Positions 13,581 through 21,340 of a stretch of DNA of 35,575 bases are shown in pieces; positions within the stretch are counted from its first letter, which is position 1, and each line of letters opens with the position of its first letter. Source of the stretch: an uncultured Pseudomonadota bacterium (GTDB taxonomy: Bacteria; Desulfobacterota; Syntrophorhabdia; Syntrophorhabdales; Syntrophorhabdaceae); contig CALMFJ010000036.1 in NCBI GenBank assembly GCA_937862865.1, positions 1 to 35,575 of the forward strand. Direction: 5' to 3'. The position numbers and the translations under genes are program-made. The notes beneath the pieces were generated by a model. It saw nothing but the letters and a program-made list of their open reading frames with translations. It searched no databases and was not told where the DNA came from.

Positions 13581-14912
13581 ATGCGTTCCGCCCGGCAGAC
13601 CATAGATGCCATTCGTGCCGGTGACCTCTCGGGGGCCGCTTCCTATCATGAACTGCCGGACCGCGCACGGCGCGCGGTCCTCGTGTCCTTCAATGACGCA
13701 GACCTCCCATTATTGACCCGCCTTATCAACGATTGGCGCCGCACTCTTTTCGCCCGCGGCGAGGAGCGGTTCCGCGCGATAGCGAAGGGCCGCATCAGGA
13801 CACCCGTCTATCTCATGCATGAGGCGCTGATCGAAGAGAACATGCGGACCTTGCGGTACGTGAAGGACCGCACGGGATGCCGGATACTTCATGCCCTCAA
13901 GTCCTACGCCTCGTTTGCCACCTTCCCGGTCATGACGCAGTACCTTGACGGGGTGTGCGCCAGCGGCGTCTATGAGGCGCGCCTCGGCCGCGAGAAGTTC
14001 GCGAAAGAGGTCCATACCTTCGGGGCGGCATACAAGAAGAGCGAGATGCGGGACATCCTGAGATATTCGGACGTTGTCGTCTTCAATTCGTTCCATCAGC
14101 TTGATATATACGGGGATGCGGCCCGCAGGACAGGCCGGGGCATCGGGCTCAGGGTCAATCCCGGGTATTCGGAGATCGCAACCCCGATGTACGATCCCTG
14201 CGCCCCGTGCTCACGGCTCGGGGTCGTGCACAACGAATTTGCGGGCGCCTTCCCGTCCCGCTCCCGCCTCATCGACGGCCTGCATTTCCACGCCATGTGC
14301 GAGCAGGGCTCCGATGTCCTCGAAAGGGTCCTGGGATCGTTCGAAAAACTATACGGGCCGTTCATAAAAGACCTCGCATGGGTCAACTTCGGCGGCGGCC
14401 ACCACATCACACGGGATGACTACGACATAGAAAGGCTTGTCAGGCTCATAAACGGTTTCAAACGGAAGTACGGCGTGCAGGTTTACCTCGAACCGGGCGA
14501 AGCGTCCGTGTACCACGCGGGGGCCCTCGTATCCTCGGTGATCGATATCGTGAAGAACCAAATGGAGATAGCCATCATGGACGCGTCGGCAGAGGCGCAC
14601 ATGCCGGACGTGCTCCTCATGCCGTACCGGCCGCACATCTTCGGTTCGGCCGGGCCCGGCGTCAAGGCCCATACGTACCGGCTTGCCGGCCCCAGCTGCC
14701 TGGCGGGCGACACCATCGGGGACTATTCATTTGATGCGCCCCTTCAGCGGGGCGATAAAGTGGTCTTCACGGATATGGCCCTTTACAGCATCGTAAAAAA
14801 TACGACGTTCAACGGTATCGCCCTTCCCGGCATCGCAGTGATCAGAACGGACGGCACGGTGGATACGGTGAAGCGGTTCGGGTACCGGGATTATAAGAAC
14901 AGGCAATCGTAA
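13581..14912 (+). CDS. nspC: Carboxynorspermidine/carboxyspermidine decarboxylase with extended N-terminus
   Basis: This PLP-dependent fold-III decarboxylase turns carboxyspermidine into spermidine. The PLP lysine is Lys107 in ILHALKSYASFATFP. Further landmarks are GLRVNPGYSEI, GLHFHAMCEQ, VNFGGGHHIT, LEPGEASVYHAGAL and the dimer-active-site cysteine in GPSCLAGD. The protein has 443 residues against about 380 for Vibrio and Campylobacter NspC, where the lysine is near position 41. About 66 extra residues therefore precede the barrel (ARQTIDAIRAGDLSGAASYH and a predicted helical LLTRLINDWRRTLFARG). The ATG at 13581 follows the dehydrogenase stop by 8 nt. This is the last gene of the polyamine cluster, and a heptamer array begins immediately after its stop. 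Confidence 0.92.
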   Translation: MRSARQTIDAIRAGDLSGAASYHELPDRARRAVLVSFNDADLPLLTRLINDWRRTLFARGEERFRAIAKGRIRTPVYLMHEALIEENMRTLRYVKDRTGCRILHALKSYASFATFPVMTQYLDGVCASGVYEARLGREKFAKEVHTFGAAYKKSEMRDILRYSDVVVFNSFHQLDIYGDAARRTGRGIGLRVNPGYSEIATPMYDPCAPCSRLGVVHNEFAGAFPSRSRLIDGLHFHAMCEQGSDVLERVLGSFEKLYGPFIKDLAWVNFGGGHHITRDDYDIERLVRLINGFKRKYGVQVYLEPGEASVYHAGALVSSVIDIVKNQMEIAIMDASAEAHMPDVLLMPYRPHIFGSAGPGVKAHTYRLAGPSCLAGDTIGDYSFDAPLQRGDKVVFTDMALYSIVKNTTFNGIALPGIAVIRTDGTVDTVKRFGYRDYKNRQS

Positions 14913-14913
14913 G

Positions 14914-14970
14914 AACGCAGAACGTAGAACCTGGAACGTTTTATAACGCAGTCCGCAGTCCGCAGTCCGA
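14914..14970 (+). repeat. Mixed heptamer array (AACGYAG then TCCGCAG)
   Basis: Units AACGCAG, AACGTAG and AACCTGG start 1 nt after the nspC stop. After a short TTTTAT interruption the array resumes with AACGCAG and then two TCCGCAG units. The second part keeps the 7-nt period but changes the first two bases, a snapshot of unit drift. Confidence 0.85.
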
Positions 14971-15023
14971 TTCCCTGCAACGGGTTAAAATGACGTGATT
15001 ATCTGTTTATTGTTAAGAATATC

Positions 15024-15053
15024 TTGACAAGTTGTCCGGTTAAATTGTTAATT
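15024..15053 (+). promoter_or_regulatory. Promoter and palindrome upstream of the LuxR-type gene
   Basis: TTGACA (15024-15029), 18 bp, TTAATT (15048-15053). The -35 overlaps the palindrome GACAA-G-TTGTC (15026-15036), a possible operator. Confidence 0.5.
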
Positions 15054-15129
15054 TATGACTTCGGGATAAATGAATTACAATAGCCGTCCGGCTTATATAT
15101 GTATTTCAGCAGCATGAGAGGTGAAGCGC

Positions 15130-15627
15130 ATGAGATCCAGTGTTACGAACGAACCGAAATCGTCGTCTGCCAGGAGGTCGGAGAAGGAATCGGCAATGAG
15201 GTTGCACGCCCTCGAAGAGACGAATGAGGCATTGAAGATACTTCTTGAACGTGCCGAGGACGAGAAGAAGCTTGTCGAGGACCGCATTAAATCGAACGTC
15301 AAGGAGCTGGTGATCCCCTATATCGATAAGCTGAAATTAACGGGGCTCAATATTGAACAGCAGACATATGCTGAAATAGTGGAGACAACGGTAAGGAACG
15401 TGTTCTCGGCCTTTCTCCAGAAGGTCACATCGAAGCAATACCACTTTACGCCCAAGGAGATACAGGTGGCGACGCTGATCCGCGAGGGCAAGACAACAAA
15501 GCAGATAGCCGATATCATGCGGGTGACGCGGAGCGCGATCGGGCTCCATCGCCACCATATCAGGAACAAGCTCGGTCTTGGCAAGGCCAAGGTCAACCTG
15601 CGTTCGTATCTCCTGTCTCTGCAGTAA
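15130..15627 (+). CDS. LuxR/GerE-type HTH transcriptional regulator without a classical sensor domain
   Basis: The 165-residue protein has a C-terminal LuxR-type HTH (about residues 104-160: HFTPKEIQVATLIREGKTTK, then ADIMRVTRSAIGLHRHHIRNKLGL). It is preceded by a charged, helical, coiled-coil-like segment (about 15-60). No receiver, PAS or autoinducer-binding domain is seen; the PAS portion common in longer relatives is missing. The ATG at 15130 has GAGGTG 8 nt upstream; the GTG at 15121 would overlap that site. The CoA-transferase genes begin about 105 nt downstream on the same strand, so it may control them. It may need a partner for signal input. Confidence 0.82.
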   Translation: MRSSVTNEPKSSSARRSEKESAMRLHALEETNEALKILLERAEDEKKLVEDRIKSNVKELVIPYIDKLKLTGLNIEQQTYAEIVETTVRNVFSAFLQKVTSKQYHFTPKEIQVATLIREGKTTKQIADIMRVTRSAIGLHRHHIRNKLGLGKAKVNLRSYLLSLQ

Positions 15628-15734
15628 GTTGCCACATACAGACTGACTTTCAGCGCACATTTATGATAGTATTAACGATGCCGGCCCGGTGGAACCCGGA
15701 CCGGCATCGTTTGAGATCGCTCGCGGAGACGAAA

Positions 15735-16709
15735 ATGGTGGGTTGCCCTGAAATAGCCGATAAGCTCATGACCGCCGATGAGGCCGTTTCCCGTTTCATC
15801 AGGGACGGCTGCCAGCTGGCCATCGGCGGGTTCTCGATCACCCGCAACCCCATGGCCATTGCGTACGAGATCGTGCGCCAGCGCGTGCGGGACCTCCATA
15901 TCGTCTGCCATTCGCACGGGCAGGCGCTCGATGTGCTTATAGGCGCCGGATGCGTGAAAAGGCTGGAGATCGCCTATGGCGGGAACGGCCGGTACGCCCC
16001 GACGTGCGTCCGGTTCAGGAAAGCGGTCGAGCGCTCCGAGATACAGTTCGAAGACTATTCCAATTTTCAGATATCCCTGCGCTTTCTCGCCGGCTCTCTC
16101 GGGATGCCGTTCATTCCCTCGCGCTCGGGCCTCGGTTCGGACATTTTGGGGCTTGATGGGTTTACGCCGGAGGTCCGTGCGGAACCGAAGGTTGCATGTA
16201 AGAAATATGCGAAGGTACAGAACCCGTTCCGCGAGGATGAAGAGGTTGTCCTCCTGCCCCCGCTCACACCGGATGTCTCTGTCATCCACGCGCAGTACGT
16301 CGGTGATGACGGCACGGTGCGGATCAAAGGGCTGACGTTTGTCGATGTCGAGCAGGCCAAAGCGGCAGACGCGGTGATCGTCACGTGCGAAGAGATCGTC
16401 CCCCGGTCGTTTATCCGGGAGGACCCCGACCAGAACTGCCTGCCGGCCTTTTTCGTGGACGCGATCGTAAAGGTCCCGTACGGCGCCCATCCCACGGCCT
16501 GTTTTAATTTTTACGATTACGACCCGATGCACCTGAACATGTATCACCAGATGGCCGCGGACGACGAGCGCTTTGAGGAATACCTCGACGCGTGGGTCTA
16601 CGGGGTCCGGACCTGGGAAGAGTATCTCGAAAAGGTCGGGGTTGACAGGTTGCTCGAAATAAAAGCGAACCCCACGATCGGCTATGCACCGGGGCTTGTC
16701 CGGAAATGA
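15735..16709 (+). CDS. Class I CoA-transferase subunit A (glutaconate CoA-transferase GctA-like)
   Basis: The 324-residue alpha subunit is close to the 320 residues of Acidaminococcus GctA. Recognisable parts are DGCQLAIGGFSITRNPMAIA near the N-terminus, QFEDYSNFQISLRFLAGSLG, then MPFIPSRSGLGSDI, and VSVIHAQYVGDDGTVRIKG. These enzymes move CoA between dicarboxylic acids. The closely related IpdA of steroid-ring catabolism is a hydrolase, and the acidic FEDYSN motif is shared by both groups, so function cannot be fixed by motif. The ATG at 15735 was chosen because GGAG lies 6 nt upstream and homology begins soon after. The beta subunit gene follows after 12 nt. In an anaerobe of this type, a role in glutaryl/glutaconyl-CoA or aromatic degradation is plausible (inference). 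Confidence 0.85.
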   Translation: MVGCPEIADKLMTADEAVSRFIRDGCQLAIGGFSITRNPMAIAYEIVRQRVRDLHIVCHSHGQALDVLIGAGCVKRLEIAYGGNGRYAPTCVRFRKAVERSEIQFEDYSNFQISLRFLAGSLGMPFIPSRSGLGSDILGLDGFTPEVRAEPKVACKKYAKVQNPFREDEEVVLLPPLTPDVSVIHAQYVGDDGTVRIKGLTFVDVEQAKAADAVIVTCEEIVPRSFIREDPDQNCLPAFFVDAIVKVPYGAHPTACFNFYDYDPMHLNMYHQMAADDERFEEYLDAWVYGVRTWEEYLEKVGVDRLLEIKANPTIGYAPGLVRK

Positions 16710-16721
16710 GGAGACCTTCAC

Positions 16722-17486
16722 GTGCTCGAATACAGCGATAACGAGATGATGGCACTGGCGGCAGGGCGGCTCGTCAGGAATGGCGCGATCGTATTTGCCG
16801 GGACGGGGGTGTCCATGCTTGCGACAACCGCCGCGAAGAGGATCTTTGCCCCGGGGGCGGTCATATTTTTTGAAAGCGGGGGGATCGATCCTTCCTTAAG
16901 CGAAATACCCATGGCCGTGGCCGATCCCCGGGTCATGAGCGGGACCTCGGTCAATTCGGGCCTCATCGACGCCTTTTCGATAGCCGGCCACCGCAGGTTC
17001 CATACCATCGCGTTCCTCGGCGCCGCCCAGATAGACCGGTACGGGAACCTCAATTCGACCTGCATAGGGGATTATTTCAAGCCCGCGACGCGTTTCTCCG
17101 GCAGCGGGGGCAGTAACGATGTGGCGAGCTTTGCATCCGAGGTGATCGCCTTCCTCCGGCACGAAAAGAGACGGTTTGTCGAAAAGCTCGATTACCTGAC
17201 GAGCGTCGGGTGGTACAGGGGGTCCGATTCGAGAAAAAAACTCGGTCTCGAACGCGGGGGCATGACGGCCGTCGTGACGAACCTCGGCGTCCTGAAGTTC
17301 AAGGACGATTCGAAGGAGATGTACCTCAGCGAGTATTTCCCGGGTGTGTCCATAGACCGCATCATAGAGAACACCGGCTTCGAGATCGACACGTCGGCGG
17401 CCGTAGAGGCCGCCGCCCCGACCGCCGAACAGCTCACGATACTCCGCCAGGAAGTCGACCCGCAGCATCTCATTTGTCATGCATAA
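16722..17486 (+). CDS. Class I CoA-transferase subunit B (GctB-like)
   Basis: The 254-residue beta subunit carries the putative covalent-catalysis residue Glu51 in VIFFESGGID, matching the position of Glu54 in glutaconate CoA-transferase. The family segments GTGVSMLATTAAKRIFAPGA, FLGAAQIDRYGNLNSTCIG and KFKDDSKEMYLSEYFPGV are also present. The start is GTG at 16722 with GAGGAG 7 nt upstream. The gene forms an operon with subunit A. Retention of the glutamate favours true CoA transfer over the hydrolase-only variants. Its stop is followed after one nucleotide by a heptamer array. Confidence 0.87.
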   Translation: MLEYSDNEMMALAAGRLVRNGAIVFAGTGVSMLATTAAKRIFAPGAVIFFESGGIDPSLSEIPMAVADPRVMSGTSVNSGLIDAFSIAGHRRFHTIAFLGAAQIDRYGNLNSTCIGDYFKPATRFSGSGGSNDVASFASEVIAFLRHEKRRFVEKLDYLTSVGWYRGSDSRKKLGLERGGMTAVVTNLGVLKFKDDSKEMYLSEYFPGVSIDRIIENTGFEIDTSAAVEAAAPTAEQLTILRQEVDPQHLICHA

Positions 17487-17487
17487 C

Positions 17488-17529
17488 GACAGGCGACAGG
17501 CAATAGGCGACAGGCAATAGGCGATAGGA
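17488..17529 (+). repeat. Heptamer tandem array of second family (RAYAGGC), 6 units
   Basis: Units are GACAGGC, AATAGGC and GATAGGA in mixed order, beginning 1 nt after the CoA-transferase B stop. A trailing GGTGATG doublet (17539-17552) keeps the 7-nt period. An inverted array follows at 17583. Confidence 0.87.
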
Positions 17530-17582
17530 AAGAAGAAGGGTGATGGGTGATGAAAAAAAGCCTTCTGTGTGATGGAGTTTTT

Positions 17583-17614
17583 CCTATAGCCCATTGCCCA
17601 TAGCCCATAGCCCG
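17583..17614 (+). repeat. Heptamer tandem array, inverted partner (CCYATAG)
   Basis: Units CCTATAG, CCCATTG, CCCATAG and CCCATAG read as CTATGGG-type units on the other strand. They are inverted relative to 17488-17529 with a 53-nt spacer. This is the same architecture as the 559-590 / 651-702 pair. Confidence 0.85.
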
Positions 17615-17620
17615 TTTCTA

Positions 17621-17649
17621 TTGCTAATTTAGAAAACTTCGTTTAAAAT
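17621..17649 (+). promoter_or_regulatory. Promoter of tig-clpP-clpX
   Basis: TTGCTA (17621-17626), 17 bp, TAAAAT (17644-17649). The expected start near 17656 leaves a leader of about 43 nt that consists almost entirely of the hairpin at 17664-17684 and the ribosome binding site. Confidence 0.6.
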
Positions 17650-17663
17650 AAGGCAGTTTTTAC

Positions 17664-17684
17664 GGGACGTTTCGGTCCCTTTTT
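17664..17684 (+). terminator. Terminator-like hairpin in the tig leader
   Basis: GGGAC-GTTTCG-GTCCC followed by five Ts, located between the tig promoter and its GGAGG/ATG. As it lies about 8 nt after the predicted transcription start, it may be an attenuator, a leader stem, or the terminator for read-through from the CoA-transferase operon. Confidence 0.6.
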
Positions 17685-17698
17685 CATTCGGAGGTGGT

Positions 17699-19003
17699 AT
17701 GAAAGTCCAGGTTGAGGCGCTTGACAGCGTGACGAAGAAAGTTGAAGTTCTTGTCCCCGAAGAGGATATCACCTCGATCAGGGAATCGATCTATGATGAG
17801 GTCAGGAAAAATGCGAAGATCAAGGGCTTCAGGCCGGGGAAGGTCCCGAAACCTATCATAACCCAGTATTACAAGGAATATATCGAAGAGGAAACACGCA
17901 AGCGCATGCTTGAGGAAACAATGTGGGAGGCCCTTCGGGAAGTCAAAGTGGACCCGATCATCGAGCCCGTGGCCAATTTCCTGGAAGGGGAGAAGACGGG
18001 TTATACGCTCGAATGCGAGGTGCTTCCCGAGATCGAACTGCCCGAGTACAAAGGGGTCGAGATCGAGGCGGACCCTGTTGTCGTGACGGATGCGGATATT
18101 GAGAGCCGGATCGAGAACATGCGCGCCTTTCACGCAAGCTTCGAGCCGAAAGAGGATGGCTCGATTTCCGACAAGGGGGATTTCGTTGTCATCGGGTACC
18201 AGGGATATCTCAATGGCGAGCCCGTGAAGCAGATAGTCGCGGAAAGCTACCCCCTTGAGCTCGGGAACGCGATGCTGATGCCGGAATTCGAGGATTCGGT
18301 CGTCGGTATGAAGCAGGGAGAGGAAAAGGATATAGAGGTCCCGTTCCCCGACGATTATCCCGACAAAGATATCGCCGGGAAAAAGATAACATTCAGGGTC
18401 ACGATGAAGGAAATAAAACGGAAGATGCTCCCCGAGCTCAATGACGAATTTGCCCGGGACATGAGCTATGAGAACCTCGATGTCATGAGAACGGGCGTCA
18501 AAGAAGAGCTCGTCAATGAAAAAGAGGGCTTCCGCAAGCGCGAACTGACAAACAAGGCGATGGAAGCGCTCCTGAAAGCGGTCGATGTCCCCGTTCCGAA
18601 GCGGTTCCTCGAAAAGCGCATTACCGGCATGATGGAAGAGGCGCAGTCCCGCTACCAGCAGCAGAATTTTTCGGCGGAAGAGATGCAGTCGATAACCGAA
18701 AGGATGCATGCCGATCTTGGAAAGAGGGCCGAGGACAGGATAAAGTTCGAGATCATCCTTGCCCGCATTGCCGAGAGGGAAGGCCTGAAGGTTGAGGACA
18801 ACGAGGTTGAAGAGCGCCTGAAAACAATTGCACAGGATGCCAATAAAACATACAATGAAGTGAAGGGCATTTATGAGCAGTACGGCCTGATCGCGAACGT
18901 GAAGGACCAGATCATGGAAGAGAAGGCCGTGGACCTCGTTCTTGAGAATGCCGTTGTAAAGGAAGCGCCGAAGGAGAGGGAAGAGGTCAAGGAGAAGGAA
19001 TGA
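17699..19003 (+). CDS. tig: Trigger factor, ribosome-associated chaperone
   Basis: Trigger factor binds the ribosome exit tunnel and protects nascent chains. The 434-residue protein is full length. The N-terminal ribosome-binding domain carries the signature [14 protein letters not shown] (about residues 41-54). A central FKBP-like prolyl isomerase domain follows ([39 protein letters not shown]), and then the helical C-terminal chaperone arms ([40 protein letters not shown]). GGAGG lies just before the ATG at 17699. Its stop overlaps the clpP ATG by 4 nt, and clpX follows: the classic tig-clpP-clpX order. Confidence 0.97.
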   Translation: MKVQVEALDSVTKKVEVLVPEEDITSIRESIYDEVRKNAKIKGFRPGKVPKPIITQYYKEYIEEETRKRMLEETMWEALREVKVDPIIEPVANFLEGEKTGYTLECEVLPEIELPEYKGVEIEADPVVVTDADIESRIENMRAFHASFEPKEDGSISDKGDFVVIGYQGYLNGEPVKQIVAESYPLELGNAMLMPEFEDSVVGMKQGEEKDIEVPFPDDYPDKDIAGKKITFRVTMKEIKRKMLPELNDEFARDMSYENLDVMRTGVKEELVNEKEGFRKRELTNKAMEALLKAVDVPVPKRFLEKRITGMMEEAQSRYQQQNFSAEEMQSITERMHADLGKRAEDRIKFEIILARIAEREGLKVEDNEVEERLKTIAQDANKTYNEVKGIYEQYGLIANVKDQIMEEKAVDLVLENAVVKEAPKEREEVKEKE

Positions 19004-19584
19004 GTTTAGTACCGATAGTCATCGAGAAGGATGGAAGGGGCGAAAGGGCGTACGACATATACTCGCGCCTCCTCAAAGAGCGCATCGTCTTTCTGGGCAC
19101 CGGCATCGACGACATGATCGCCAACATTATCATAGCCCAGCTTCTTTTTCTTGAATCAGAGGACCCGTCAAAGGATATCTATCTCTACATCAACAGTCCC
19201 GGCGGCGTCATAACGAGCGGGCTTGCCATCTACGACACAATGCAATACATCAAGGCACCGGTCGTAACGACCTGCATCGGCCAGGCGGCAAGCATGGGTG
19301 CGGTACTGCTGGCAGGGGGCGAGAAGGGGAAACGTTTTGCCCTGCCCCATTCACGCATCCTCATACACCAGCCCCTCGGAGGCGCGCAGGGACAGGCAAG
19401 CGACATCGACATCCAGGCGCGGGAGATATTAAGAATGCGGGAATCTATCAACAACATACTTGTCAGGCACACGGGCCAGCCCCTCGAAAAGGTCGCGAAG
19501 GACACCGAACGCGATTATTTCATGGATGCCGGGCAGGCCATCGAGTACGGCATTGTTGACCAGATCCTTGAGAAGAGGTTGTAG
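19000..19584 (+). CDS. clpP: ATP-dependent Clp protease proteolytic subunit
   Basis: This is the serine peptidase that assembles as a double heptamer and degrades substrates fed by ClpX. It has 194 residues, the normal length. The catalytic triad is Ser98 ([10 protein letters not shown]), His123 (ILIHQPLGG) and Asp172 (TERDYFMDA). The substrate-channel segment [18 protein letters not shown] is present. Translation is probably coupled to tig through the ATGA overlap, and clpX starts 3 nt after the stop. Confidence 0.97.
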   Translation: MSLVPIVIEKDGRGERAYDIYSRLLKERIVFLGTGIDDMIANIIIAQLLFLESEDPSKDIYLYINSPGGVITSGLAIYDTMQYIKAPVVTTCIGQAASMGAVLLAGGEKGKRFALPHSRILIHQPLGGAQGQASDIDIQAREILRMRESINNILVRHTGQPLEKVAKDTERDYFMDAGQAIEYGIVDQILEKRL

Positions 19585-19587
19585 ACA

Positions 19588-20847
19588 ATGATCAAGAAAA
19601 CAAACGGCAGGACCATCAAGCTGAACTGCTCTTTCTGCGGAAAGAGCCAGGATGAGGTCAAGAAGCTGATCGCCGGGCCAATGGTTTATATATGCGATGA
19701 ATGTATTGAGCTCTGCAACGAGATCATCCAGGAAGAGGCGAAGAAGGAGCGTTTCGATTATATCAAGACGGCCATCCCCAAGCCCCACGAGATAAGCAAG
19801 CTTCTCGATGATTTTGTCATCGGGCAGGACCACGCGAAGAAGGTCCTTTCGGTCGCGGTCTACAATCATTACAAGCGGATCGAGTCGAAGACGCAGTTCG
19901 ACGATGTGGAGATCCAGAAAAGCAACATACTGCTCATCGGCCCGACGGGCTCGGGAAAGACCCTGCTTGCGCAGACGCTCGCCAAGATACTGCACGTGCC
20001 GTTCACGATAGCGGACGCGACGACGCTTACCGAGGCCGGCTACGTCGGCGAAGATGTCGAGAACATCATCCTGTACCTCCTTCAGTCGGCTGATTACAAC
20101 GTCGAAAGGGCGGAGCGCGGCATCGTCTACATCGACGAGATAGACAAGATCTCCCGCAAGACGGACAGCCCGTCGATAACCCGGGACGTGTCCGGCGAAG
20201 GCGTCCAGCAGGCGCTCCTCAAGATCATAGAGGGGACGGTGGCCAATGTACCGCCGAAGGGCGGCAGGAAGCATCCCCAGCAGGATTACATAAAAGTCGA
20301 CACGTCGAATATCCTTTTCATCTGCGGCGGCGCCTTCCACAGCATCGAAGGCCTGATCGCGAGCAGGATAGGGAAGAAGAGCATCGGTTTCGGCGTCGAT
20401 GTCGAGGGCGGACGGGACAAGATGTACTCCGAGCTCATCCGCGACATCCAGCCGGAAGACCTTCTGAAATACGGGCTCATCCCTGAATTCATCGGCCGCC
20501 TGCCGATCACGGCAACCCTCGAGGAACTCTCGGAGGAAAACCTTGTCGAGATCCTTAAACGGCCGAGGAACGCGATCGTCAAGCAGTACAAGAAACTCTT
20601 CGATCTCGAGAACGTGAAGCTCACCTTTACCGAAGGGTCGCTGCGCGGCATAGCCAAAGAGGCGATGAAGAAGAAGACAGGGGCGAGGGGCTTAAGGTCC
20701 ATCATGGAGAAGGTCATGCTCGACGTCATGTACGAGATACCGTCTTTGTCGAATGTAAAGGAATGCGTCATAAGCGAAGAGGTCATCGTGAACCACGAGA
20801 GGCCGATCCTCATATACGAAGAAGAAGCGGAGATTGCGAACGGTTGA
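19588..20847 (+). CDS. clpX: Clp protease ATP-binding subunit ClpX
   Basis: This AAA+ unfoldase delivers tagged proteins to ClpP. The 419-residue protein begins with the C4 zinc-binding domain (Cys14, Cys17, Cys36, Cys39). It then has Walker A GPTGSGKT (118-125), the pore-1 segment [15 protein letters not shown], Walker [11 protein letters not shown] and the [15 protein letters not shown] sensor-2 region. The ClpP-docking IGF loop appears as KSIGFG. The -35 box of the following tRNA-Val promoter overlaps its stop codon. Confidence 0.97.
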   Translation: MIKKTNGRTIKLNCSFCGKSQDEVKKLIAGPMVYICDECIELCNEIIQEEAKKERFDYIKTAIPKPHEISKLLDDFVIGQDHAKKVLSVAVYNHYKRIESKTQFDDVEIQKSNILLIGPTGSGKTLLAQTLAKILHVPFTIADATTLTEAGYVGEDVENIILYLLQSADYNVERAERGIVYIDEIDKISRKTDSPSITRDVSGEGVQQALLKIIEGTVANVPPKGGRKHPQQDYIKVDTSNILFICGGAFHSIEGLIASRIGKKSIGFGVDVEGGRDKMYSELIRDIQPEDLLKYGLIPEFIGRLPITATLEELSEENLVEILKRPRNAIVKQYKKLFDLENVKLTFTEGSLRGIAKEAMKKKTGARGLRSIMEKVMLDVMYEIPSLSNVKECVISEEVIVNHERPILIYEEEAEIANG

Positions 20848-20872
20848 CATTTCACAGTGAACCTGCTATATT
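20844..20872 (+). promoter_or_regulatory. Strong promoter of the tRNA-Val/tRNA-Asp unit
   Basis: A perfect TTGACA (20844-20849), 17 bp, TATATT (20867-20872). The -35 contains the clpX stop codon TGA. Initiation near 20879 puts the start only a few bases before the tRNA-Val 5' end. Confidence 0.8.
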
Positions 20873-20882
20873 GAACCCGATT

Positions 20883-20957
20883 GGGCGGGTAGCTCAGCGG
20901 GAGAGCATCGGCCTTACAAGCCGGGGGTCGCAGGTTCAAAACCTGTTCCGCCTACCA
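20883..20957 (+). tRNA. tRNA-Val (anticodon TAC)
   Basis: The 75-nt cloverleaf has acceptor GGGCGGG paired with TCCGCCT (G-U at both ends), D arm GCTC/GAGC and anticodon stem TCGGC/GCCGG around loop CTTACAA. The T arm is GCAGG/CCTGT with loop TTCAAAA, discriminator A, and encoded CCA. The anticodon UAC reads valine GUA codons. Confidence 0.95.
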
Positions 20958-20964
20958 TTTACGC

Positions 20965-21042
<78 letters not shown>

Positions 21043-21064
21043 TTTAAAACAACAATAGCCGAAG

Positions 21065-21088
21065 ACCCGGGTCTCCCCGGGTTTTTTG
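21065..21088 (+). terminator. Intrinsic terminator after tRNA-Asp
   Basis: ACCCGGG-TCTC-CCCGGGT followed by a run of Ts. A strong 7-bp GC-rich stem with a poly-U tail, 22 nt after the tRNA-Asp CCA, ends the tRNA transcript. Confidence 0.9.
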
Positions 21089-21206
21089 TTGCCATCGGCT
21101 TATCCACGCGCACACACGTGAAGAAAAGGCGTTTCAAGTTTCAGACAAAAACCTGCATAAGACTGCGTCATCCCCGGGAAGATGCTGTCCATAATTATAT
21201 TTTTGC

Positions 21207-21240
21207 CGTCATTCCGGTGCTTGACACCGGAATCCAAGGT
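21207..21240 (-). repeat. dRS3/REP-like palindromic repeat, left member of inverted pair
   Basis: On the minus strand it reads ACCTTGG, ATTCCGGTG, TCAAG, CACCGGAAT, GACG: a palindrome with ATTCCGGTG/CACCGGAAT arms. It is inverted relative to the copy at 21307, with 66 nt between them. Confidence 0.85.
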
Positions 21241-21306
21241 TTGCCGTTTGCGCAGTCTGCTGACCGTTCACAACAGCTGAATATAGAAAGATGTCATAAA
21301 AACAAA

Positions 21307-21340
21307 ACCTTAGATCCCGGTGTCAAGCACCGTGATGACG
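21307..21340 (+). repeat. dRS3/REP-like palindromic repeat, right member of inverted pair
   Basis: Reads ACCTTAG, ATCCCGGTG, TCAAG, CACCGTGAT, GACG. The stem is imperfect (CCGTG instead of CCGGG), so this copy is diverging. Confidence 0.82.

Noticed and set aside
12223-13668. Long minus-strand frame of 481 codons
   Set aside because: It is the antisense shadow of the carboxyspermidine dehydrogenase gene; His/Arg/Asp-rich, no recognisable domain.
15672-16721. Minus-strand frame of 349 codons
   Set aside because: Complementary to the CoA-transferase A gene, which has clear family motifs on the plus strand.
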